A stretch of 64,000 bases of DNA. It comes from Paraspadella gotoi (Eukaryota > Chaetognatha). Position numbers and translations under genes: made by a program. Position 1 is the stretch's first letter. Every line of letters starts with the position of its first letter. The stretch lies in the NCBI GenBank assembly GCA_051294375.1, contig CM119269.1, forward strand, positions 12,316,896 to 12,380,895. The letters run 5' to 3'. The notes under the pieces are model-generated. The model was given only the letters and a program-made list of their open reading frames with translations, did not search any database and was not told where the DNA came from. Below are positions 1-10,168 of the stretch, one piece after another.

Positions 1-159
1 TTGTCATGATAATTGTTTGTAAAACATTGAATATACGAAATGAAACAAACTCAACTAATTTTATTTATGTATTATGTATATCGGGGTCTTTTGTTGTGTT
101 TGCAAAGTTCAAACTTTATTATTGCGTTGTTTTATAATATATTTTACCGTTTTCTATTG

Positions 160-300
160 TATGAAATTGGTACAACCAATATAAAAATTATCCATTCATT
201 TAATAAATAAGCTATCTTGCCCCTGACTTTAGACAGGCTTTGGTGGTTTAAGGCCTCCATCACTATATTATTCCCCTTAATGTCACCCCCACGATGGGGT
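160..300. repeat. Copy of a dispersed repeat with a 71-bp exact core
   Basis: Bases 160-230 are identical, in reverse complement, to 43070-43140 over 71 bases. The following CTGACTTT...GGTGG...TTAAGGCC segment recurs in looser form near 9055-9120 and 30120-30200 (opposite strand). This marks a short interspersed repeat family of unknown class. No gene is visible in bases 1-300. Confidence 0.7.
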
Positions 301-305
301 TGAAA

Positions 306-655
306 GGAAAAGGAAAAGGAAAAGGAATACTGAGTTGTGGGACCTCAAATCTAAAAAGCGAAATATTTGAAGCCGAAAACAAATCGAAGATTCGGGATAA
401 AAAACTTGAAAAGATGAAAATGGAGAAAAGAAAATCTTAGAGTTGGAAAGACGCAAAATGTGTGGGGGAGAGAAAAATTAAAAAGGAAAAGGAAAAAGTA
501 AAAAAAGGAAGGGAAAAAAGGGAAAAAAATGAAAAGAAAAAAGGAAAAGAAAAAAGGAAAAAAAAAAGGAAAAGAAAAAATGAAAAGAAAAAATGAAAAG
601 AAAAAAGGAAAAGAAAAAGGAAAAGAAAAAGTGAAAGAAAAAAAAAGAAAGGGTA
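306..655 (+). repeat. Polypurine tract, GGAAAA-type
   Basis: Almost uninterrupted A and G from about 306 to 655, mostly GGAAAA and GAAAA units with short breaks near 345-400 and 440-475. Any open frames here, such as Phe-rich ones on the minus strand, are products of the simple sequence and not genes. Confidence 0.85.
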
Positions 656-869
656 AAATATAAAAATGTTGATTGCTATCGGAGTTTCTCCACAACGTGA
701 CGGAGAGCGTAACCACTGGAGTGTCACGGTCCTAATAAGTAGCACCAGTACTTGGGAACGTCGCAGGGAAGGCGTGGCCCAAAAGACTTCTTCTCCGCAC
801 TTCTATTTCACTAGCGACGTCACTCCCGACTTACCCAGAGACAAAGAGTTGATTCTCGCAATTAGCTAA

Positions 870-1073
870 GAATTCTCTGAGTTCGGAAGAAAAAACCACG
901 AACAGCTCGAAGGTCTAACCAAAACCTTGCGCAAAGAAATCTGCAAATTAAAGATAGAGGAAGCAACAGCCGTCCGTTCAAAAGCCCACGCCGACCCTTC
1001 GTCCGACGCGTTCCTGGAAAGAGGCGTCATCGCGCTCCTCCGCGACGAGTTACTAGTAACAGTCAAAATGTGA
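870..1073 (+). CDS. Possible 3' terminal coding exon of an unrecognised protein
   Basis: An open frame of 67 codons ends at TGA 1071-1073. It has balanced codon use and more G+C than its surroundings. The predicted segment is helical and charged (EQLEGLTKTLRKEI, then ALLRDELLVTVKM) and could be coiled coil. The same frame stays open upstream from 666, interrupted only by TAA at 867-869. A splice acceptor-like TTTCACTAG ends at 814. AATAAA at 1170-1175 lies about 100 bases past the stop. Either the exon starts after 869, or the TAA is an error or a pseudogene lesion. I do not recognise the family. The antisense frame is less protein-like. Confidence 0.35.
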   Translation, partial: EFSEFGRKNHEQLEGLTKTLRKEICKLKIEEATAVRSKAHADPSSDAFLERGVIALLRDELLVTVKM

Positions 1074-1169
1074 CCTCACACTGGCACACACACGGAAAAC
1101 CGGGGCATGCTTCACGGACCTCTCGGTGAAATTCAGAGGCATGCTATTTACTAAAGGACAACAGGAAAA

Positions 1170-1175
1170 AATAAA
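1170..1175 (+). terminator. Candidate polyadenylation signal AATAAA
   Basis: A canonical AATAAA about 100 bases after the stop of the possible exon at 870-1073. It is weak evidence alone because AATAAA is frequent in this AT-rich sequence. Confidence 0.3.
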
Positions 1176-1380
1176 TAGAAATAGTAAAATATCGGCTAAA
1201 AGCTAAACGCCCCCCCCAAAAAAAAACGTGTGTAAAAATGAAAAGATAAATCAAATAGAAAGAAAAAGTTTTTTCTTTCTTTATTCGTCTAATGGAGAGA
1301 CGCGAGAAACTCAAGGCAGAGAGAAGATCAAGAGACGAGAGGTTTTATAAAAGATATATGTGGAGTGAGAGGAGGGGAGA

Positions 1381-1382
1381 TT

Positions 1383-1416
<34 letters not shown>

Positions 1417-1860
1417 AAGAGAGAGAGAGAGAAGAGAGAGAGAAGGGGGGTAGAGACAGAGGGGGGAAGAGATAGAGAAGACGGTTGATGGAAAAGAGAG
1501 AAAGAGGGAAAGAAGAGAGAAATGAAAGAGGATATAAGCAGAAGAAGAGAAGAGAAAGAGTAATAAAGAGTGACAGAGAGGATCCAAAAAAACGAAAGAG
1601 AGAGAGAGGAGAGGAAGAGCAAGAAGGAGAGCAGAGAGAGAGAGAGAGAGAGAGAGAATGTGAAATATTGTGGAAATTGTTCAGCGGAGAGAAAGAAAGA
1701 AAATTTGCACGAGTGAACCAACAAAAACAGAAAAAAAAGAAAAAAGAAAAGAAAAGAAAATAAAAAGAAAAATAAAAAAGAAAAGAAAAAAGAAAAGAAA
1801 AAGAAGAGAAAAAAGAAAAGAAGAGAAAAAAGAAAAGAAAAGAGAAACGAAGAAAAATAT
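1381..1860 (+). repeat. (GA)n arrays grading into (GAAA)n purine tract
   Basis: GA dinucleotide runs at 1384-1440 and 1637-1660 are followed by AAAAGAAAAG-type purines to about 1860. Nothing else is visible here. Confidence 0.85.
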
Positions 1861-1974
1861 TTTAAATAAAAAAAGGGAAAAAAATAAATATTTTAAAAAA
1901 TTGAATTCGAATTCAGTCTGAATAGAAATAAAACTCCATTCTTTTTACAAAACGCGACTTAATCGAAAACAAGT

Positions 1975-2786
1975 TTAAGCAAACAATGTCGGATCTGCCT
2001 ACTAATTTATTATTTATTAATTATTTATTTATTTATTTATTATTTATAATTTATTAATTAATTAATTAATTAATTAATATTTAATTCAAGTTTATTAAAT
2101 AATAATTAATTTATTCAAGTTAATTATTTAATTAATTATGCAACTAATTAATTAATTAATTTGATCCAAAATGTTTGTTTTGATTGATTAATTAACTTAT
2201 TAATTAATTATTGATTAATTAATTGACTAATTGATTAATTAACTGATTAATTATTTGATTAATTAATACATCTTGCATTTACATTTAAAATAAAAATAAA
2301 AAGAAGCATAATCAATTAGTAAAACAAGTTCTTTGTTTTTTCTATTAAACTCATTTCCACTCAAACGATTCCATCGAAACTTGATTTCCACTTTAATAAC
2401 ATACATTTCTACCCAAATACAAAATTTCAAGTCAATCGCCCCATCCACTCATGAGTAATTGGTGTTCAAATAGTGTAATATATTTTTTTGTTTTTTCCAT
2501 TTAAACTCATTTCCACTTGGACGATTCCATCGAAACTTCATATCCAGCTCAATCACACACTTCCCTACCACACACAACATTTTTTGCTAAGGTGGGACGG
2601 ACGGATGGACGGACGGACGGACGGACGGACGGAAGGACATCGTTTTTTTTTCATAATTTATCATAATTCGATGTTCAGACATGATATAAGTGAATGCCCG
2701 ACAAGATTGAGGGGGCGGACCGACGGACCGACAAAATGAATTATAGAGTCGGGATCTGCTGAACGCAGATGCGACTAAAAAACTAG
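1975..2786 (-). repeat. Dispersed repeat family 1, near full-length, with GTCC array and terminal hairpin
   Basis: Reads as the reverse complement of 4863-5735. One end carries the CAATGTCGGATCTGCC motif. The middle is a TTAATTAA-rich stretch followed by copies of a 'GATGGAATCG...AAATGAG' module. Then come a GGAC tetranucleotide array (about 2590-2640) and a conserved AT-rich segment. The other end is a hairpin (2747-2776, stem AGTCG..CGACT enclosing ATCTGC/GCAGAT), a run of A, and CTAG at 2783-2786. A hairpin about 6-10 bases before CTAG resembles a non-autonomous Helitron 3' end. No transposase or Rep/helicase gene is seen. Confidence 0.6.
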
Positions 2787-3866
2787 AGCTTACGATGCAG
2801 ACGGACATACGGACGGACTTCGTTTAATCAGAAGTCAAAAGAGGGACAGACTGACAGGAAGGTGTCTTTCCAATCAACCCGGGGCGTCGAATCTCTAAAG
2901 CCGAAATAACAAAAGGGAATAGAATAGAGAGGTTAACCAAATAAGGAAGGAAAGAATTAAAAGAAAACAGAAGAAAGAAAAAAAGGGCAAAGAATAAAAA
3001 CTCGTGTTACGATAAGAAGAATCTATAAATAGACCGGAAGGAGGAGGAAGAGAAGAGACTTTTATTTTCTCAAAGCATCCTTTTTCATATTAAATTCGGA
3101 ATGGAATTATACATTAGTATATATATATATATAATTTTATATATTTATATATATATTAGATTAGGTTTGAAGTTAGCTTAGGGTTTGATATTTGGATTAG
3201 GGAAAAAAGTGCCGAAAAAGAGACTTCGACTAAAAATTTTAATGATCGATTTCTATTAGTATTTGATCGATCGGACTAAAAAACAAATAAACAAACAAAC
3301 GAACAAAGGGAAAATCTTCAAAAAGGCGGTCCTCTTCAAACGCGCGTGAATAGAGAAGGCCTAATTAAAAAAATTTATGACAGCGCGATAAAAGAACTTG
3401 TTGAAACTGTCCAAGAAAAAAAGCGGAGAAATAAAAACAGAATAAAAGGAGAACTAAAAAAAAAGGCCGCAAAGAATGAGTCGAGTGCTAATTAAGAGTC
3501 TTGTCCTAATACCCAGTTCGATTTTCTCAGAATGCCCTATTTTATCTGAAATTCAGAATTAGCTTAATTTTTTTACTTCGAGATTAGGTTAAAAATTATG
3601 GTTCGGGATTAGGATAGGGATAAGGTTAGTGGTTAGAGATAGGGACTGGGTTTTCATTTAGGGTTAAAGATTTGGGTTAAGAACTAGCATTTAAAGTTGC
3701 ATTGCTTTATATTAGGTTAAATAGTAAAATTAAAATTAAATTCTGGTATAAACGAGCAGAAATGGGGCGTTCTGGTAAAAGAGTGCCGGAAAAGCATGGG
3801 CCCGAGCGGGGGCAGACTGGCAGACTGGCAGACCGGCAAACCGGATGTTGGGCAGACTCGCAGTTG
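2787..3866. other. No gene seen; AT-rich with degenerate GGTTAG-like motifs
   Basis: Holds a TA run at about 3118-3165. Loose, imperfect TTAGGG/GGTTAG-like words lie at 3150-3205 and 3555-3690. A short CAGACTGG repeat is at about 3810-3845. None is regular enough to call telomeric repeat. Confidence 0.5.
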
Positions 3867-4259
3867 CCTTCAGATCCTAGAAGCCAAAAGATTTGAAGAC
3901 ATAACATATCGTTGTAATCTTTCCTCTTTAAATTTTTGACCATCGAATAATAATTCGATATAAACTTTAAAGAGGAAAGATTACTAAGATATGTACTGTC
4001 TTCGAATACAAATCATATCTTTTTTCAACTATACTCCTTTTAAACAATCGAAATCTTGTTCACATTGTATAAATGGCTGCCCCGGCCAAAGCATTAAACT
4101 CAACTCTAATATAAATTTTAATATATTCAAAATATAAAGCTACGATTCCATCCCAATGGCAAACGTCCAATTCCATCAACTCTCTCTCTCTCTCTCTCAC
4201 CCTCTCTCTATCAACTTTCCGTGCGGACATCCTGGTTTGTTTTCCTTTTTCCCCCAAAG

Positions 4260-4405
4260 CTTCGAATCGCCATCGGGCTTAAGCTTTCGATGTCAGATAG
4301 AGAAAAAGAAAAATCATCTCTTTGGAAAAAAAGGAGGCGAAGGTCGCTGATGTACAGGAGAGCGCGGTTATATCGCCGAAACGTAAGATCGATCGTGTAT
4401 TTTAG
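4260..4405 (+). CDS. Possible terminal exon, frame broken by one indel
   Basis: An acceptor-like pyrimidine stretch ends ...CCCCCAAAG at 4259. The frame from 4260 reads LRIAIGLKLSMSDREKEKSS. From 4322 a second frame reads EKKEAKVADVQESAVISP and then KRKIDRVF, ending at TAG 4403-4405. A single missing base, or two extra bases, between about 4300 and 4322 would join them. That interval contains A runs, and block B (13550-13690) differs there by several indels. Alternatively the two peptides are chance frames. The family is not recognised. The GC-rich, CpG-containing 3' part is unlike the flanks and favours coding. Confidence 0.35.
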
Positions 4406-4427
4406 ATATATATATATATTGCAAATC

Positions 4428-4680
4428 CCGACTTTATAATCCACTTTATCGTTCCGTCGGTCCGCCCCTCAATCTTGTCGGGCATTCACTTATATCATGT
4501 CAGAACATCAAATTATGATAAATTATGCAAATAAAATTTTGTCCGTCCGTCCGTCCGTCCGTCCGTCCGTCCGTCAGTCCGTCAGTCCGTCAGTCCGTTA
4601 GTCCGTCAATCCGTCAGTCCGTCCGTCCGTCCGTCCGTCCTTCCATCCCCCTTAGCAAAAAACTCTAAATATTCGTGATT
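4428..4680 (+). repeat. Dispersed repeat family 1, truncated copy with long GTCC array
   Basis: Conserved segment (CCGACTTTATAATCCAC, TGTCGGGCATTCAC, ATCATGTCAGAACATC) followed by a GTCC/GTCAGTCC tetranucleotide array at about 4541-4645. The left hairpin arm is replaced by a TA run. The duplicate in block B lies at about 13690-13960. Confidence 0.7.
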
Positions 4681-4862
4681 GGATGGATGGACTGGAATGA
4701 AATTTTGTGTGTGTGTAGGGAAGTGTGTGATTGAGCTGGATATGAAGTTTCGATGGAATCGTGCTAGTTCAAATGAATTTAAATGGAAAAAACCAAAAAA
4801 ATTATTTCATTATTTGAAAGCCAATTACTCGTGAGTGGATTGGTCAATTGACTTTAATTTTT

Positions 4863-5735
4863 AGTCGGATCTTCTTATCAGCAGATCCCGACTCTATAAT
4901 TCACTTTGTCGGTCCATCGGTCCGCCCCCTCAATATTGTCGGGCACTAGCTTATATCATGTCAGAACATCGAATTATGATAAATTATGCAAAAAAAATGA
5001 TGTCCGTCCGTCCGTCCGTCCATCAGTCCATCCGTCCATCAGTCCGTCCATCAGTCCGTCCGTCCGTTCGTCCATCCATCCCACCTTAGCAAAAAACACC
5101 AATTACCTCTGCATTGGATGAGGCCATGGACTTTTGAATGGCACAATTCTGTCGTGTGCGGGTCAGGGCAACGTGTGCGGCTGATCTGCAGCTCGGCGAT
5201 ATGACGAGTCTTTTCAGATGGAATCGTGACCCGAGTGCCGAACATGTGCAGTTCTCACAATGGCACCAAAAAAAAAATATATAACCTTCACTATTTAGAC
5301 TACCAATTGCTCATGAGTGGATGGGGCGATTGACCTGGAATTTTGTATGTGAGTAGGAAAGTGTGTGAATTGAACAGGAAACCAAGTTTCGATGGAATCG
5401 TTTGAGTGGAAATTAAGTTTAAATGGAAAAAAACAAAAAACCTGTTTCACTAATTGATTATGATTTTTTCATTTTATATTAAATGTATATGCAGGTGTAT
5501 TAATAAATCAAATAATTAATCAGTTAATTAATTAATTAGTCAATTAATTAATCAATAATTAATTAATCAGTTAATTAATCAAAACAAACATTTTGGATCA
5601 AAATCATAATTGCACACTAATTCTGCATTAATTAAATAATAAACTTGAATAAATTAATTATTAAATAATAATTTATTAATTACCGAAAATGATCGAGGGC
5701 AGATCCGACATTGTTTGCTCAAACTTGTTTCCTTT
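4863..5735 (+). repeat. Dispersed repeat family 1, full copy
   Basis: Begins with hairpin 4863-4893 (AGTCGGATCT / AGATCCCGACT arms). Then come the conserved segment, a GTCC/GTCCATCA array (5002-5075), two diverged 115-bp modules, a TTAATTAA-rich stretch and CAGATCCGACATTGTTTGC at about 5700-5720. It is the inverted counterpart of 1975-2786. The 5105-5265 stretch is unusually GC-rich compared with block B. Confidence 0.65.
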
Positions 5736-5759
5736 CTGTTTCGTTGTGATTTGATTTAG

Positions 5760-5893
5760 AACAAAGTTTTGAAGAGAGATTTAACGACGATTTTTATTTC
5801 ATAGTGAAACGGACATACGAGTCTGTGAGTCGAAACATGTCCGTTTCACTATGAAATAAAAATCGTTGTTAAATCTCTCTTCAAAACTTTGTT
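5760..5893. repeat. Near-perfect 57-bp inverted repeat with 20-base loop
   Basis: Arms 5760-5816 and 5837-5893 pair with about one mismatch (GACGAT against GTTGTTAA side), giving a long hairpin on either strand. The block B copy (about 15036-15181) is present but has several indels. It could be a miniature foldback element or a source of hairpin RNA. The sequence alone does not decide. Confidence 0.85.
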
Positions 5894-5904
5894 ATTTTAA
5901 CCCA

Positions 5905-7110
5905 TAATCGATTGAGATGAAATTTTGTGAGCGGGAAGGAAAGTTTGTGAAGAAGCTAGATATAAAGTTTTGACGGAATTGTGCCAGTGGAAATGAGTTT
6001 ATATAGAAAAAATATAAGTCACATTTACTTTATTTTAAGGACATCGATGATGATAAGCTGTATATAAATTTATAATTAATTATTAAATATTAAAATTAAA
6101 TAATTAATTAATTAATTAATTAATTAATCGATTAATTAATTAATTAATCAATTTTCGATCCGACATTGTTTGCTCAAACTTGTTTTTATGTGGGTAGGAA
6201 AGTGTATGATTAAGCTGGAAATTTAGTTTTGATGGAATCGTTTGAGTGGAAATGAGTTTAAATTATAGTTTAAAGTATAATGCGTTTTTCAATATTTCGA
6301 TGATAAGTGGGTCAAATAATGGAAAACTCTATAAAATCATCATTATCATCATCGTACCATAATTTTTATTAACCAATAAAACATAAAAAATTTTTATTTA
6401 TTTTTTCAAGCTCTACCCGAATCCGTTTTTAAAAATTCTGATTTTAAAAAAAAATTTCATGATTTATAGTAATACGATAAGCTTTAAATGCTTTTATGTT
6501 ATTAACTATAAATAAAATCTAAAATTTTTTTAAATTTCGTTATCCCACAGGGAAGCTCTAACGTTATTTATATTACAGAACTCTTAGTTTTTACTTTGTT
6601 CCGCCTTATTACTTACCGCTAATGATCGTGGGCAGATTGTTGTTTGCTCAAACTTGTTCAAAAGAACCTGTACTTTCTCTGGGACAGGCCTATGAGGCAA
6701 CGGTGGGTTAAGGTACCAATATAAAAAACAAAATTAGATATTAACATCGAAATACTGGATATGAAATTAAGGATATGAAAAATGAACTTGTATGAATTTC
6801 TATGAATTTCGTTTTTCCTGTTTTAACAAAAAGGAGATAGGGCCATGGAATTTACTCAGTAATACTTATTTTAAAAATAATAAAACCAACGACAATGCAA
6901 AAGCGCAAAGATAATCAACTTAAGTATAAAAAAATTAATTTTAAAGATTTCTTGCTTTAAAATTACTACGTAGTCTAATTGATATAATAAAATCAAGGGC
7001 ATTTAGTGATATCGTCATTTAAACTAATAAATGGAGTAATGTTGGACTTATCTTCATTAATCATAATTTACTAATGATACGTTTGCTGAATTAAGCAGTA
7101 GGGAATAAAT
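5905..7110. other. No gene seen; fragments of repeat family 1 modules
   Basis: Modules resembling the internal 115-bp unit occur at 5905-6010 and 6185-6265. The family end motif recurs at 6140-6185 and 6615-6665. The rest is AT-rich sequence without convincing signals. Confidence 0.5.
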
Positions 7111-7163
7111 AATGTCTATCTCTCTCTCTCTCTCTCTCTCCCTCTCTCTCTCTTCTCTCTCTC

Positions 7164-7239
<76 letters not shown>
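7111..7239 (+). repeat. (CT)n microsatellite
   Basis: CT dinucleotides with a few CC/TT interruptions over about 130 bases. The block B counterpart at 16440-16600 is interrupted and shorter-looking. Confidence 0.95.
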
Positions 7240-7241
<2 letters not shown>

Positions 7242-7244
7242 CAC

Positions 7245-7391
7245 TCAATTTTCGGGAAAACTGAAAGGTAATAAAAGAGAATTAACTTCTTCCTCTTTCT
7301 TGGGATAATTCGTCTTTCTTAAATCGTCGGAGGATAATGCATCATTTTTATTTGTTGGTTTCGAAAAAGAGAAAAAAATGGAGGAGTCGTT
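7245..7391 (-). CDS. Possible terminal exon on the minus strand
   Basis: On the minus strand an acceptor ATTTTTCAG lies just before 7391. It is followed by 48 open codons in phase 0 to a TGA at 7245-7247. The peptide is Ser/Asn/Lys-rich (SKPTNKNDALSSDDLRK, then KKEEEVNSLLLPF). It sits immediately next to the CT array. Family unknown. The plus strand over the same bases also has a shorter open frame, so orientation is not certain. In block B (about 16617-16765) the frame is broken by indels. Confidence 0.3.
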   Translation of the reverse strand, partial: NDSSIFFSFSKPTNKNDALSSDDLRKTNYPKKEEEVNSLLLPFSFPEN

Positions 7392-7795
7392 CTGAAAAAT
7401 GTTATACCTGAGGAGAAAATGTCTCATACAATAAATTATAAATAGATATGTGAGAATGATCAGTACAGTGAGAACTTTTTTATCTAGTTATATTCCAACT
7501 GATCATTTTTTGAATAAAAAGAATTAGTTAATACTCAGCAGTGTGTCAAAAAAAATTAATTGTAACTACATTCACATATTTCTATAACTCTAAATTTTAA
7601 TCTAGAATTGTACACTATTGTTGACTGTTGAAATGCCCAAAGAAAAGATCATGAAAAATTAACACTCAAAAATGTTTTAAAATAAAAAAACTCCGAAATT
7701 AAAAAAAATACAAATGGATAAAAATTACAAACTACACGACATTACATTGAACTCCTTGTTTCCACCTCCTCATTCGGGTGAACTTCGCGACCCTC

Positions 7796-7944
7796 TCACT
7801 CTTTCTCTCTCTCATTCTCTCTCACCCCTTTTGCCCTTTCCCGATTGCTTAATTCGGTCGAGAGTGTCTCTCTCTCACTCTCTATCTCTCTCTGTGTGTC
7901 TCTTTTCCTCATTATTCTCTCTATCTCCGCCTCCTCGTCTCTCT

Positions 7945-7997
<53 letters not shown>

Positions 7998-8006
7998 TGC
8001 CTTCAG
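7796..8006 (+). repeat. CT-rich array forming the pyrimidine tract of a splice acceptor
   Basis: Interrupted CTCTCT from 7796 to 7999 runs straight into TGCCTTCAG at 7999-8006, a good acceptor consensus. See the exon at 8007-8077. Confidence 0.8.
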
Positions 8007-8077
8007 TCCTAAAACGCAACCCATATTCGCTTGACATCGGCGCATCCACCTTCAGCGTTAGAACTCACCCAAAACGA
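8007..8077 (+). CDS. Candidate internal exon, unrecognised protein
   Basis: Flanked by a strong acceptor (CT array then CCTTCAG) and a consensus donor GTAAGT at 8078. Only one frame is open: two bases, then 23 codons (LKRNPYSLDIGAS, TFSVRTHPKR), leaving phase 0. It is C-rich relative to its flanks. In block B (about 17615-17690) the acceptor and frame are damaged, consistent with a noisy copy. Neighbouring exons were not identified with confidence and the family is unknown. Confidence 0.45.
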
Positions 8078-8427
8078 GTAAGTTTCTCTCCAGACTCGTT
8101 AAAACTTGTCTTTTTCGTCCGATCATATTCCCGCTTGGACTTAAAGGATTCACGGATCTGATCGGAGAAGGACTTTTTTCACGACCTCACCTGAGCTCTT
8201 CCCGCTCTCAAAACCAAACAAGATTTTTACATTTTTTTCCCTTTCCTTCCTTTTTTTTTTGCTGGGGGGCAGAGTCGTCGTTCTCCGTCCCCACCCCCCA
8301 AACTCAGGGGGGTACATCACAACCCCCCCCGCCGCGGAATCCACAGGGGGGACGGGCATCGCCAACCAGTCGGAAGCGAGGCTCAAAAATTGAAACGAGA
8401 TCCGCTGAGATTTCAAATCATCTCCGT

Positions 8428-8445
8428 CTCTCTCTCTCTCCCTTC

Positions 8446-8523
<78 letters not shown>

Positions 8524-8545
8524 GCTCTCGCTCTTTCCCCCTCTC
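8428..8545 (+). repeat. (CT)n microsatellite
   Basis: About 118 bases of CT with minor interruptions. It is followed to about 8700 by a comparatively GC-rich stretch with a minus-strand ATGGCGTCC at 8670. I could not support a gene there. Confidence 0.9.
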
Positions 8546-9347
8546 TCTCCTCGGAGATTTGAAATCCCCGGAAAAAAAAAGACAAGATAAATTTGGGTTG
8601 CCCTTTTTTTTCGGCGGAGATTCCTCCAGGGGGAGCTGTGGCGGCGCTGAGGGTTGTAGGGGGACGCCATTGGCAAAGGAAGGGAGTATAGGCAAGAATA
8701 GGCAGAGGACAGTTGTGAAAATAAAAATGTATATAATAGAGTTAAATCCGAAATTAACAATGGTGGAGGGAAGAATATAATGCTTTGGTTTGAGAGAACA
8801 GTAGATTTTAATGTCGTTCCTTCTCTTGTCGGCGCTCAAGGTAAACCAGTTTTGGTATCCAAGCGACAATTTCAAACAAAACCTCGGAGTGACACTCTTG
8901 ACAAGTGCAAGAAGCTGGATGTTTAATTTGACTGTCATAAATTTTTCCCAAAAAGATAAAAAAGTTTAAATAAAATTCCTTTCCGAATCACGAAATTTAT
9001 CATTTCAAAAGAGGCCAGTAATTAAAATTAATAAAATATTGCCACAATTTGGAAATTATCGATTCATTCAATAAACAAGCTGAGGCTAAGTTCTTTTAAG
9101 GCCTGCATCCCTTTTACAACATAATAAGACATAACACTCCCATCATCCCTGGCGATAGTTTGGTTTCCTTGGTATAAAAGGACCACACTATTTTTTATAC
9201 AAATTGACAATGTAATCAAAAAATAGTTAACGATTAAATTTTCAATATATATATAAATGTAAAAGAAACAAGATAAGGAAATCTCTAATCTTGATCTTCG
9301 ATGTTCGTCGACATATTCATCCTCGAAAATAGAAAATCGAGGACGTG

Positions 9348-9443
9348 GTAGGGGGGAGGTAGGGGGGAGACGTTGGGGAGACGGGGCAGGGCGTGAAGGG
9401 GGTTGTGGGGGGTAGTGGGGGGTATAGGGGGTAGTGGGAGGAT
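9348..9443 (+). other. G-rich tract with quadruplex-forming potential
   Basis: At least eight runs of four or more G within 96 bases (TAGGGGGGAGG, TTGTGGGGGGTAG and similar). It satisfies the usual four G-runs/short-loop rule many times over. The duplicate in block B is at about 18981-19075. Confidence 0.6.
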
Positions 9444-9550
9444 GGGCGTAAGAAGGTTTTGCGCTGAAGGGATAACAATGTTGTGCTTAATTAGAAATAT
9501 TTTGAGGAGAAAATTGAATTTTTGTTTTCCTTTAATGGTTCGGCTAAATC

Positions 9551-9654
<104 letters not shown>

Positions 9655-9922
9655 GCTATTCGCGCGCCTAACGTCTTGTTGGCGAGTCCATCCGTGCGTA
9701 CGTTCCTCCGTTCGTCCATCTATCCGTCCATCCGTCAGTCCATATGTCCTTCCCTATAAGCATCGAAACTTTAACTTTTCTTAACACCTCAATTGTCCAG
9801 ATAACGTATAACGGGTCGGTCGGGTCTGTCCTTCTGTCCATTCGTCTGTCCATCGGTCCGTCCGTCTCTCCGTCCGTCCGCACGAGGATTCAACAGAGAG
9901 AGGAGCAAAATGATGGTTAATG

Positions 9923-10168
9923 TCAGACTTGTTGTTGTTCTTGTTCTTGTTCTTGTTTTTGTTGTTGTTGTTGTTGTTGTTGTAGTTTTAGTCTTGACTT
10001 GGCTTGGTTTGGGTGGGGAAGTTTCGCCTGTATAGACGAGGCGTGAGCTCTCTGTCTCATTGGTGCCGTGAAGGTGGCAATAATGGCGATGGAACCAAAT
10101 ATGCAAAAGGCGGGAATGGAACCAAATATGGAAACGGTCATAATAAGAGACAAGAAAATATGAAACAA
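9923..10168 (-). CDS. Possible coding segment with polyglutamine tail
   Basis: The minus frame from ATG 10168 runs 81 codons. It has a hydrophobic stretch (IPAFCIFGSIAIIATF), a hydrophilic stretch (MRQRAHASSIQAKLPHPNQ), and then a CAA/GAACAA run giving poly-Gln to TGA at 9923. A CATATTTGGTTCCAT duplicate explains part of the hydrophobic segment. Splice signals are not clear and the block B copy is frame-broken. It may be just an open frame through a trinucleotide repeat. Confidence 0.2.
   Translation of the reverse strand: MFHIFLSLIMTVSIFGSIPAFCIFGSIAIIATFTAPMRQRAHASSIQAKLPHPNQAKSRLKLQQQQQQQQKQEQEQEQQQV

Noticed and set aside
3150-3690. TTAGGG-like words suggesting interstitial telomere
   Set aside because: No two adjacent perfect units and no constant period; the same at 44255-44400.
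8150-8938. 262-codon minus-strand frame
   Set aside because: Crosses a GA array as Arg-Glu repeats and changes character on either side. Block B breaks it. An exon may exist inside it, but the whole frame is not a gene.
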